Positions 10,001-17,494 of a DNA stretch of 60,000 nt are shown here, piece by piece. The position numbers and the translations under genes are program-made. The first letter of the stretch is position 1; each line of letters starts with the position of its first letter. Origin of the DNA: Bolinopsis microptera (taxonomy: Eukaryota > Ctenophora > Tentaculata > Lobata > Bolinopsidae); assembly GCF_026151205.1 (NCBI RefSeq), contig NC_087078.1, forward strand, positions 13,873,118-13,933,117, given 5' to 3'. Below the pieces are notes generated by a model. That model made no database searches and was not told the origin of the DNA. It worked only from the letters and a program-made list of their open reading frames with translations.

Positions 10001-10403
10001 AGTCCTTATCTCTCTTCAACTTAGATTCATGACGCTTGGTAAGTTCAAGTTTCTCCTTGTGCATTAAATTAGATAAATGATTCTCTAAATTTTCATGATC
10101 TGATGGGGGAAGTGCAGATTTGATGCAGTTTTTGAAACTATAAAAGCTTTTACGCAAAGTCTGAGACCTGATTACTTGATTATCTATGACTAAGTCTAGC
10201 ATTCTTGATTTCTGTAACTGGTTAAGCGCTTTACAGGATTCTACATAAAAAGTGTCTTTAACTGCACACCTAAAATTGATTTGAGTAGCAATACCTCTAG
10301 GGATATTACCGTGGTCTCTCGTAGTCTGTAAGTATCTCAATTGACAAGATGCCCTAACTGATCTAACTGCTAAGTTGTCCAATTTAGGCATCGGGGGACT
10401 CAT
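7060..10403 (-). mobile_element. Penelope-like retroelement (PLE) with GIY-YIG endonuclease
   Basis: The minus strand carries a long retroelement frame with a Penelope-type reverse transcriptase, then a cysteine knuckle and a GIY-YIG nuclease (see the coding entry). Downstream of the stop at 7417, the 3' region of about 350 bp is AT-rich and non-coding. Related direct repeats lie outside both ends (6697-6840 and 10,480-10,545). Exact boundaries and a target duplication could not be fixed. No hammerhead ribozyme core was recognised. It lies immediately upstream of the zinc-finger exon array, in the opposite orientation. Confidence 0.85.
7417..10403 (-). pseudogene. PLE polyprotein: RT plus GIY-YIG endonuclease, frame broken before the endonuclease
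   Basis: I start at the methionine at 10403 (MSPPMPKLDN). An upstream methionine at 10496 adds 31 unlikely residues. Numbering from 10496, a basic NLS-like run KKRRRRKRKK lies at 182-191. The DKG motif typical of PLEs is at 362-364 and RT motif A, DISNMFTNIP, at 514-523. Motif B, ERGAAMGPKNS, is near 573-583, and the catalytic Asp pair (RLRDDIY) is at 616-622. A cysteine-rich knuckle (CHACGKCYVCK) follows near the C-terminus. The first frame stops at 7755. From about 7780 another frame encodes HCKQSYVGYTT and the rest of a GIY-YIG domain, ending at 7417. The missing piece before HCKQ suggests a small frame-shifting deletion. Enzymes of this class prime reverse transcription at chromosomal nicks. 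Confidence 0.85.
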
Positions 10404-10479
10404 AATGATAAATGTATATATATGTATATATAATGTTTGGCATCTTATAAAATATTTGCGACAAAGCGCGCAGCAATGC

Positions 10480-10545
10480 AATTGCAAATAAATCATAACA
10501 TGGCGAATATTTTGTTAAGAATATGGCGCATATTTTGTTAGTCCG
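10480..10545 (+). repeat. dispersed AT-rich repeat, copy 3 (5' flank of Penelope-like element)
   Basis: Contains the AATCATAACATGGCGAATAT block shared with 6697-6840 (direct) and 3485-3586 (inverted). A second, shorter GGCGCATATTTT block also matches copy 2. Confidence 0.5.
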
Positions 10546-10868
10546 GCGATTATTTTTGTAACATGGTATTGTTGCAATTAAAGAGGGCTTAATAATGCAC
10601 TGCATCATATTGAGTTCTGTATTTAGTTTTTGAGTTCTGTATTTAGTTTTTGTAATTTTTGTGCAACCAAGGGTTGCTTTTTCAATCAATTACGTAATAC
10701 CTATTTTTTATTTCAATTGCACGATTATTTTCAAAATTTTGGCACAGATAGCATACCCAACATTGAATTTCTCAATAATCTTCGCTAAACTCCAAAATAT
10801 GCTCATTGATCACCTATCCGTCCTACCCCAAATTTTAGACGTTTGAAATGACAAAATTAAAACTTCAG
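10546..10868. other. AT-rich spacer with 3' splice site at its end
   Basis: No coding frame is recognisable. A 21-bp direct repeat (unit TTGAGTTCTGTATTTAGTTT) occurs twice at about 10,609-10,650. The region ends with AACTTCAG, the acceptor for the first zinc-finger exon. Confidence 0.5.
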
Positions 10869-11137
10869 GCTCAACCCAGCTGCCATCGCAACTCGGAAAC
10901 GTTTCCATGTCTGGCGGCGAATGCCCATATTGCAACCGTTACTTCAAGCAGATTAAAATACACATTCAGACAGTTCACTTCAAACTGAAACCCTACAAGT
11001 GTCAGTTTTGTAACCAGACATTTGGAAGGAGTGGGAACAGACTAATGCACATGAGAAACCGTCACCCAGTACTGTTCGATCAAAAGAAAGCGGAGATATT
11101 CTTCAGGAGAGAGCGGCTGGAGAGAGCTAACTTGTGA
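10869..11137 (+). CDS. C2H2 two-finger terminal exon, copy 1
   Basis: After an AACTTCAG acceptor the frame (two bases then full codons) reads to a stop at 11,135. It encodes two zinc fingers: a short one, C-x2-C-x9-H-x4-H (CPYCNRYFKQIKIHIQTVH), and a canonical one, C-x2-C-x12-H-x4-H (CQFCNQTFGRSGNRLMHMRNRH). A charged tail follows (QKKAEIFFRRERLERANL). A methionine at 10,907 would permit a 76-residue stand-alone protein, but the frame is open back to the acceptor in the same phase as copies 2-4. I therefore infer a 3'-terminal exon of a larger DNA-binding protein. The two linked fingers probably contact DNA. A unit around GAGAGAGCTAACTTGTGAG is repeated three times across the stop (11,108-11,200). 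Confidence 0.75.
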
Positions 11138-11200
11138 GAGAGGCTGGAGAGAGCTAACTTGTGAGAGAGGCCCAGCTGGAGAGAGCAAACTTGTGAGACT
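11108..11200 (+). repeat. short tandem repeat spanning the stop codon of zinc-finger copy 1
   Basis: Three copies of a ~31-35-bp unit containing GCTGGAGAGAGC(T/A)AACTTGTGAG. The first copy ends the reading frame (ERANL, stop). The extra copies lie in the 3' UTR. Confidence 0.8.
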
Positions 11201-11511
11201 GAGTCTGGTATTTTGCTGAGTGGGAACAATATTTTCATTTGTTAGGTTTTATTTTAACGGGAATATGACTGTCATGTCTTTATGTTAATCATTAGATTAT
11301 GTAATTCTACGCATATTACGGTGGTCATTACAGCGGTGAATATATGGTACTAGACTTCGATAGAACTTATTGTTCCAACGCGAATATAATAATTTTCGTC
11401 CGCCGTTTCTAAAGCATCAGTCCGAAAAGCATCACTCTTAACTGTACACAACTTATGTTAAAAAGCACTCGTATTCTTTCTGCCCATAAGACCAAGACAA
11501 TAATACCTCAG

Positions 11512-11783
11512 ACTTCAGCCAACACCTCAAGAACATGGCTCAATACAAAACATACGAAGGTGAGTGTCCCTACTGCAAACGTTACTTCAAACAAGTAAAG
11601 ATCCACGTAGAGACAGTCCATCTCAAGCTGAAGCAGTACAGGTGTCAGTTCTGTGATAAGAGGTTTGGAAGAAGTGGAGATAGACTCGTTCATATGAGGA
11701 ATGTGCACACTGAGGTGTACGATAAGAAATCAGCTGAGCAGTTCTTTAAGAGGGAGAGAATGGAGAGGGAGAGATGGGGTTAA
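11512..11783 (+). CDS. C2H2 two-finger terminal exon, copy 2
   Basis: The ACCTCAG acceptor at 11,505-11,511 gives the same entry phase as copies 1, 3 and 4. A second AG at 11,517-11,518 would not. The encoded product has finger 1 CPYCKRYFKQVKIHVETVH (C-x2-C-x9-H-x4-H) and finger 2 CQFCDKRFGRSGDRLVHMRN followed by VH, then an EQFFKRERMERERWG tail and a stop. A methionine at 11,535 would allow an 82-residue independent product. An AACAATAAAA polyadenylation signal follows near 11,931. From about 11,620 onwards the sequence is nearly identical to copy 3, including the 3' UTR, whereas finger 1 differs, which points to gene conversion. Confidence 0.78.
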
Positions 11784-12001
11784 AGTGAGGGTTTTAGTTG
11801 GGGTTTGACTAGGGTTCATGTACTTTTAGGGACAAAATGTATTTTATTTGCCGGAACGTTAAGCTGATCTATTTTTTGGTATTTCAAGCATCTGTCTAGC
11901 CGATAAAGCTCCGTAAATCGATAAATCTTGAACAATAAAAAGGGTGTATCTTACTCCATATAATTGTGTTGTTGCATAAAGAATTGACATTACTTCTTCA
12001 G

Positions 12002-12255
12002 CCCGGAAACGGAAACCTCATAACCGCATTGGACTCTGCCCTCACTGCAACGTCCATTTTGCTCGCCTAGACATCCATATACCAACCGTACATCTCAAGC
12101 TGAAGCAGTACAGGTGTCAGTTCTGTGATAAGAGGTTTGGAAGAAGTGGAGATAGACTCGTTCATATGAGGAATGTGCACACTGAGGTGTACGATAAGAA
12201 ATCAGCTGAGCAGTTCTTTAAGAGGGAGCGGATGGAGAGGGAGAGATGGGGTTAA
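12002..12255 (+). CDS. C2H2 two-finger terminal exon, copy 3
   Basis: The exon begins after TTCTTCAG at 12,001, with two bases before the first full codon, and has no suitable methionine before the fingers. It therefore needs an upstream exon. It opens RKRKPHNRIGLCPHC, a basic linker. Finger 1 is CPHCNVHFARLDIHIPTVH and finger 2 is identical to that of copy 2. The shared tail ends at a TAA after RERMERERWG. AACAATAAAA lies near 12,394. The lack of a start codon is the strongest sign that these copies are alternative 3' exons, not separate genes. This entry is missed by any search that requires an ATG. Confidence 0.78.
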
Positions 12256-12670
12256 AGTGAGGGTTTTAGTTGGGGTTTAACTGTGGTTTATATACAACAT
12301 GTATTTTATTTGTCGGAACTTTTTGCTGATCCATTTTGTTGGTAGTGCAAGCATCGGTCTAGCCGATAAAGCCCCGTATATCGATAAATCTTAAAACAAT
12401 AAAAGCGCAGTACAGTGAGGATGTATATCATTCCATATTATTATCATGTTGTTGCATTTCTCTTTATTTAAACCGTAATGAATTTTCATATTATGAGGTT
12501 CAAACAAAAAATACATAACTGGCCAAAAATGAAGTTCAAAAGATCCATATTATTATGGAAGTAGAAGTAAGAAGGTCACTCAGTGAAAAAAGTAATACCA
12601 ATCAGCCAAATTAACGTCTAAGAATTCTCGTGATATGAATTAATACCTTGATTCTCTTCCTCACTTTAGT

Positions 12671-12956
12671 TGGAAAGAGCAGTGGAGTATGTCCTCACTG
12701 CAACAAACGGTTTGCCTTCCTAAACATCCACATCAAGGAGGTCCACCTCAAGATAAAATGTTTTAAATGCCAGTTTTGCAACAGAAGATTTGTGCGGAGT
12801 GGTAATAGACTTGCACACATGAGAAATGTACACAAAGAACTGTTTGATCGTAATGAAGCGGATAGATTCTTCAGAATGGAGCGAGAGGAGAATGGTATAA
12901 GAGTAGGGCGACCTAGCTCTTATTTGGAGACTGATTTTCATAATAATCGACCCTGA
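12671..12956 (+). CDS. C2H2 two-finger terminal exon, copy 4
   Basis: After a CACTTTAG acceptor the frame (two bases, then GKSSGVCPHC) encodes finger 1 CPHCNKRFAFLNIHIKEVH. Finger 2 is CQFCNRRFVRSGNRLAHMRN followed by VH. A longer, diverged tail (EADRFFRMEREENGIRVG and on to NNRP) ends at 12,954. The residues between cysteine and histidine in each finger, which set DNA contacts, differ from copies 1-3, so binding specificity should differ. A methionine at 12,648 is in frame only if the intron is read through, so I prefer the spliced form. No clear AATAAA was pinned for this copy. Confidence 0.75.
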
Positions 12957-13373
12957 AGGTCTGGACTCCAACTACTGATGATAAAGTGTGTGGAATTGGA
13001 TACTTTCGGTGACTGTTTCGTAGGAAGATATATTTTTGATGTAGAAGCTGAGATAACCCTGTTAAATCGAAATAACTTTTATTATCTGGTTTAATTTACT
13101 ATATTCCACTGTCTTATTTTCTGGTAAAAAAGAACTATTAAAGTTGAACATCTAAACATGACGGTTGATTTGTCATAACATATTTTGAAAGCGATCCAAT
13201 TCTTCCAAGATACATCTAGGATCTTAGTGATATTGACCCTCGAATTAAAAACCATATTAACAAGCATGATACCCTAACATTAAACCCGGTCTAATACAGT
13301 GGTGTTATGCGGAACTGTGCAATTTTAAGTTCTGACATAAATATTTAAAGAATTGACTTTGCCTTCCTCTTCA
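12957..13373. other. 3' flank of zinc-finger copy 4, AT-rich
   Basis: No exon is seen. It presumably holds the 3' UTR of copy 4 and ends with the pyrimidine-rich acceptor of the truncated fifth copy. Confidence 0.45.
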
Positions 13374-13421
13374 GCCCGGAAACGGAAGCCCCATGACCGC
13401 AGTGGACTATGCCCTCGGTAC
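13374..13421 (+). pseudogene. truncated fifth zinc-finger exon
   Basis: After CCTCTTCAG the sequence reads RKRKPHDRSGLCP, almost the same opening as copy 3 and in the same phase. It then loses similarity within the first finger before the histidines and runs into a stop. It is a degraded or partly duplicated terminal exon only about 100 bp upstream of the receptor gene. Confidence 0.7.
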
Positions 13422-13526
13422 TTTGCTTAAAGTACGTACTTGTACGTTACATTTTAAAGTACGTCTACTACTAGTACAGATGTATTTTTCACTGATTATA
13501 ACTCTGTTCAGTTTGAATGACGCCAC

Positions 13527-16475
13527 ATGATTTTCTGTGAATATACTGTTTTCTTGTCGTATATTTGGCTGACATGTGTACAGTGTACACGAGTGGAAAA
13601 AGTTCAAGTAGTAGTGAAAGAGGACACCATCAAGTGTGATGGGAAATGTGACATCGCAAATACCTGTCATGATGAAGCTGTATGCAATGGCCGTACCTAT
13701 GGAGTTCAGTGTGCAGAGGACAAGTATGTTCCAGTACATTGGATTTGCAATGGAAAGATAGGTTGCTTGAAAGGGGAGGATGAGAAAGGATGTAAAAATT
13801 TAACGGAAAAAGATTCATGTATTCATTTCTATAGCAGCAATTATCTTAATGATGCCAAAAAGGTCCCCATCATGGACCATACCAGGTGTGCCGTTTTTGA
13901 CATACCCAAGAATGTTTTCCCTTACTGCCTGAATTTCAGGGACCAAACAAACTGTTTGGATAGCTCACGGATCGGAGGTAGGTGCGATGTCGATAGCACT
14001 CTGACTGATATATCAAAGAGCATGGTCTGCCTCAGTCCCATTTTCAAGACAGTACTCCCGAGAAGATATGATTCTCTTTGTGATCAAGATTTGGAAAATC
14101 GTTGTACTCAAAGTTCAAAAAATTGCATTATTCATCGTCACCGGATGTGTGATGGTGTAGAAGACTGCAAGGACAAAAGTGATGAACTTAATGATGATTG
14201 CGATTTAGTCACAGATCCTACGGTGTTAGCGTGCGAAAGGAGATTTGGTATTCCTGGCCAGAAAATGAAAATTCCTCTTTCATGGCTGAGGGATGGCATT
14301 AATGACTGTCTGTATAAGGAAGACGAACATGATAAGGGATGGAAACTATGTGATGAAGAAAGCCCGGTCACTCGGAGGGTGGTTGCGAACGACGACTCCT
14401 GTGAAGACGTGTTTCTTTGTCCGAGTACTGAAAAACAAACTTTTGTGAGACTCGATAGTAACGTTTTATGTGATGGGGTAGAATCTTGTGGCGACGATAT
14501 TGAAAATAATGTTTGCAGAATTGCTAGAGATTTCCCAGTCATACAAAGAACGCTAACTGTTGAAAAAAACACCGCAGATCTCTGTAGTATGACCACGCAA
14601 AATGAAGATGACTGTGAAAAAACAACATTCAGGGGGTCTGATGGAGAAATCAAAATCTTTGGAGCAACAAAGCATCTAAAAATACCCATAACAAAAGTTG
14701 ACTGTACAAAGATGTTCGGGGAGTTCTACGTCTACCTCAGCTGCATGGACCGCTGTATATACTCCAACTGTCCCCTTCCAGACACTCCCATCAAACACGA
14801 TGCCTGTCCTGGACAGTATCCAGACCGCATATACTCTCTTGCAAACAATAGGTATCTCACATTTGTTACCAAATCGGATTCACATGCCGGATACCAGAAC
14901 AACTATTTTCAATGCAATAACTCACGTTGTGTAGATTACAGTAAAGTTTGTGATCTCACCAACGACTGTGGCGATATGTCTGATGAACAAAACTGCAAGA
15001 ACCATATTCAATGCAGAAATGAAAAGAATCATCTCATTTCTCTAGATCAGCAATGTGATGGAATGTTTGATTGCTACAGCTTATCGGATGAATGTAACGA
15101 TAAATGTGGTAAACAGATATTAAACCATTGGTTTTTGAAAGGAGCGTGTTGGATATTAGGGCTGATGGCTGTCCTGTTCAACTTAATAATCATGGTTCAG
15201 ATAGCTGTATCTGTTAACGGTGCAAAGACAGGGGTTATGCTTTTGACCAAGTTGCTATTGGGTTTAATTTGTCTTGGAGACTTGCTCAATGGGGTATACC
15301 TTGTCGCTATTTCCATCTATGACAGCCTCGTTTTCGGACCAGATTACTGTGAGAAGCAGGCTGAATGGCTATCTGGAACACCGTGTGCACTGTTAGGAGT
15401 AATAGGAACCATTGGAACACAGCTCTCTCTGTTCTCCATGACGACCCTAAGTCTCACCAGAGTGATAGGAATATCCTGCTCAGATATGACAGCTCCTTCT
15501 CGTGTCAACAAGAGATGGATAGCTATAATACTTGCAACACTGACAACCGTTATTGCTTGCTCTGCTTCTATAGCTTTGGTTCCTTTGGTCCCTTCATTGG
15601 AAGATTTCTTCGTACAAGGCATACACTACAATCCGAAGAACAGAATCTTTATTGGTTTCCCGAATAAAGAAAAGCACGTCAAGGTTCTTAGTTCATACAG
15701 CAAGACATCCGACTTATCTCTCGACACGACTTGGCATGATATTAGGGAGGCTGTGGCCAAAATGTTCACCGCAAACCACAGCACTCTGAGCTGGGATAAC
15801 GTACACTTCTACGGCAATGATGGTGTATGTCTATTCAAATTCTTCGTGCGCAATGATGATGCTAGACGAAGTAGACAAACTGTTGAAACAGCATTTAAAG
15901 TTGTTGACATCATAGATTTTCAAGGAAACCTGATGCTGTGGATCGTGCTAGCAATAAACTTCTTCTGCTTTGTAGTGATCGGTGTATCATATATTCTGAT
16001 TACACTACAAACTTGGAAATCTGCCGTGGACTCACAGCAAACCCAAAACCCTGAGACTCTCCGAAAAAACAAGAGGATACAACGCCGGATAACTCTGATG
16101 ATCGGGACTGACTTCTCCTGCTGGGTGCCATTTATCATCGTGTGTTGTCTTCACAACGTCAAGTTTATTGATGCAACTGACTGGTACTTGTTCTTTGCAA
16201 TGATTGTCCTCCCCATAAACTCAGTCATAAATCCTCTGATTTACGACAAGAACGACACCATATTGGGACCCACATTCTCCGTGTTCACTCGCACTGGAAC
16301 ACTGATGTACAACTCAAGGGTCGTCAGATATTTCCGAAATAATGAAAGACCACAAGATGGGATGGAGCTTCAAGAAATGCTGGAGAAACCATGCAGTGCG
16401 GCCACAAGCAAGAAAGAAAACATCCAGCTGAAAACATTCGAGGCACCAAAAAAAGACGCCAAACATCCAGTTTAA
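13527..16475 (+). CDS. LDLa-repeat class A 7TM receptor (LGR/relaxin-receptor-like without leucine-rich repeats)
   Basis: Single uninterrupted exon of 982 codons. An in-frame TGA nine bases upstream supports this start, and the first ~20 residues form a signal peptide. The Cys-rich ectodomain holds four recognisable LDL-receptor class A modules near residues 46-89, 185-225, 461-490 and 495-523. Each ends in acidic calcium-binding signatures such as DGVEDCKDKSDE. No leucine-rich repeats are present. Seven membrane segments lie near 536-560, 571-596, 616-644, 664-688, 802-827, 854-878 and 887-910. TM3 ends LTR in place of DRY, TM6 has TDFSCWVPF and TM7 has NPLIY at 902-906, a pattern close to the LGR/relaxin-receptor group. 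Extracellular loop 2 is unusually long, about 110 residues. The ligand is unknown; a peptide or lipoprotein is possible. Gene and splice-free structure look intact. Confidence 0.92.
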   Translation: MIFCEYTVFLSYIWLTCVQCTRVEKVQVVVKEDTIKCDGKCDIANTCHDEAVCNGRTYGVQCAEDKYVPVHWICNGKIGCLKGEDEKGCKNLTEKDSCIHFYSSNYLNDAKKVPIMDHTRCAVFDIPKNVFPYCLNFRDQTNCLDSSRIGGRCDVDSTLTDISKSMVCLSPIFKTVLPRRYDSLCDQDLENRCTQSSKNCIIHRHRMCDGVEDCKDKSDELNDDCDLVTDPTVLACERRFGIPGQKMKIPLSWLRDGINDCLYKEDEHDKGWKLCDEESPVTRRVVANDDSCEDVFLCPSTEKQTFVRLDSNVLCDGVESCGDDIENNVCRIARDFPVIQRTLTVEKNTADLCSMTTQNEDDCEKTTFRGSDGEIKIFGATKHLKIPITKVDCTKMFGEFYVYLSCMDRCIYSNCPLPDTPIKHDACPGQYPDRIYSLANNRYLTFVTKSDSHAGYQNNYFQCNNSRCVDYSKVCDLTNDCGDMSDEQNCKNHIQCRNEKNHLISLDQQCDGMFDCYSLSDECNDKCGKQILNHWFLKGACWILGLMAVLFNLIIMVQIAVSVNGAKTGVMLLTKLLLGLICLGDLLNGVYLVAISIYDSLVFGPDYCEKQAEWLSGTPCALLGVIGTIGTQLSLFSMTTLSLTRVIGISCSDMTAPSRVNKRWIAIILATLTTVIACSASIALVPLVPSLEDFFVQGIHYNPKNRIFIGFPNKEKHVKVLSSYSKTSDLSLDTTWHDIREAVAKMFTANHSTLSWDNVHFYGNDGVCLFKFFVRNDDARRSRQTVETAFKVVDIIDFQGNLMLWIVLAINFFCFVVIGVSYILITLQTWKSAVDSQQTQNPETLRKNKRIQRRITLMIGTDFSCWVPFIIVCCLHNVKFIDATDWYLFFAMIVLPINSVINPLIYDKNDTILGPTFSVFTRTGTLMYNSRVVRYFRNNERPQDGMELQEMLEKPCSAATSKKENIQLKTFEAPKKDAKHPV

Positions 16476-16700
16476 AACAGATAAGGCACCATTTAAAAGA
16501 CAAGACGTCCAGTTCAAAACTTATAAGCAGCAACAAAAGGCACCTGGTTTAAAACAAATAAAGCACAAACTAGGGGAAAGACATCCAGTTCAAATTTCAA
16601 AACAAATAAAGCATCAACTAGGGGAAAGACATCCAGTTCAAAACAAATAGAGCACCAACTAAAGTAAAGACATCCAGATCTAAACTTCTAAACAAATAAA
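16415..16700 (+). repeat. degenerate tandem repeat carrying AATAAA, begins inside the receptor C-terminus
   Basis: A unit of roughly 45-60 bp with the core CATCCAGTT(C/T)AAAACAAATAAAGCACCAAC and related spacers recurs from the last codons of the receptor into its 3' flank. Several units contain AATAAA, so the array may supply multiple polyadenylation signals. The encoded tail (QLKTFEAPKKDAKHPV) is itself repeat-derived. Confidence 0.75.
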
Positions 16701-16780
16701 CCACCTACCTACCTAATTCGTTCCAGATAAAGTCCGGAACGAATTTCGTGAGAACCTTCCTCTCCATTTATCTCTCTCAC

Positions 16781-16936
16781 TCATGAGCTAACGAAACTTA
16801 TCAGGTTCCAATCCAGTATCTTCTTGTAGGACGTCTGGAAAGGATTTGTGAGGTCGTCCTTGATACCGATGGCCACAGGGTGGTTGCCAGAAAAAGAGTT
16901 GCTGAGCAGGTTGGTCCTGTTAACGGTAGACATGTC
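16781..16936 (-). CDS. candidate 3'-terminal exon of an unrecognised minus-strand gene
   Basis: On the minus strand a TTTTGCAG acceptor precedes a frame of 51 codons. It begins DMSTVNRTNLLSNSFSGNHP, continues through IGIKDDLTNPFQTSYKKILD and ends FVSS at a TGA. Composition and codon pattern are coding-like relative to the surroundings. I do not recognise the family and see no other exon nearby. It may be a real terminal exon of a gene to the right, now separated from it by LINE insertions, or a retained duplicated exon. Confidence 0.35.
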   Translation of the reverse strand, partial: DMSTVNRTNLLSNSFSGNHPVAIGIKDDLTNPFQTSYKKILDWNLISFVSS

Positions 16937-17007
16937 CTGCAAAATTAAGTATTCGTGTCTTTATGCTTTTTTCTGTGGAATAATTCCGTAAAGAACCAAT
17001 TAGTTAG

Positions 17008-17130
17008 GTGGGCGTGATTTCCACAAGATGCCAAAGACCCTTCGTAGAAAACTTGCACGGAAACCGTCTAGTGCTCGACAAGTTTTAGCATTTTTAAGAT
17101 TCCACGTTTCTGCACCATACAGAAAAACTT
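17008..17130 (-). mobile_element. LINE RT C-terminal fragment
   Basis: The minus-strand reading contains FLYGAETWNL followed by LRRVFGILW, the conserved region after the RT domain in many APE-type non-LTR elements. It is short and flanked by the receptor-associated repeat, so it is a small relic. Confidence 0.65.
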
Positions 17131-17139
17131 GTAAAAAAG

Positions 17140-17275
17140 TAACAATTAGGGGAAACACATGATCCAGTTCAAAGAATTAAAGCACCAATCAGTGACCAAC
17201 TAGTGGAAAGACATCCAGTTTAAAACAAATAAAGCACCAACTTGGGGACAAACATTTAGTTCAAAACAAATTAGG
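17140..17275 (+). repeat. second block of the receptor-associated tandem repeat
   Basis: Units with GACATCCAGTTTAAAACAAA and AAAGCACCAAC match the array at 16,415-16,700. The two blocks are separated by the LINE fragment and the candidate exon, so the array was probably split by insertion. Confidence 0.7.
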
Positions 17276-17396
17276 TACTTTAGAATAACCAACTGATGAG
17301 GACTACTTGCGTGATAACCTTTTAGAGAAGCATGAGTATTTTTGATTATGAACACTGCAATTTAACTTCTATTCTGGGATTTCTACATTTTTTTCA

Positions 17397-17459
17397 ATAT
17401 ATATATATATATATATATTGAAAAAAATGTAGAAAAAAATGTAGAAAAAAATGTAGAAA

Positions 17460-17493
<34 letters not shown>

Positions 17494-17494
17494 T
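17397..17494. repeat. AT microsatellites with T19 run
   Basis: (AT)n at about 17,397-17,418 and 17,459-17,475, with three copies of AAAAAATGTAG between, then 19 T at 17,476-17,494. The T run is the poly(A) tail of the adjacent minus-strand LINE. Confidence 0.85.

Noticed and set aside
14138-14689. Minus-strand 183-codon frame
   Set aside because: Antisense shadow of the receptor gene; serine/leucine-rich with no domain.
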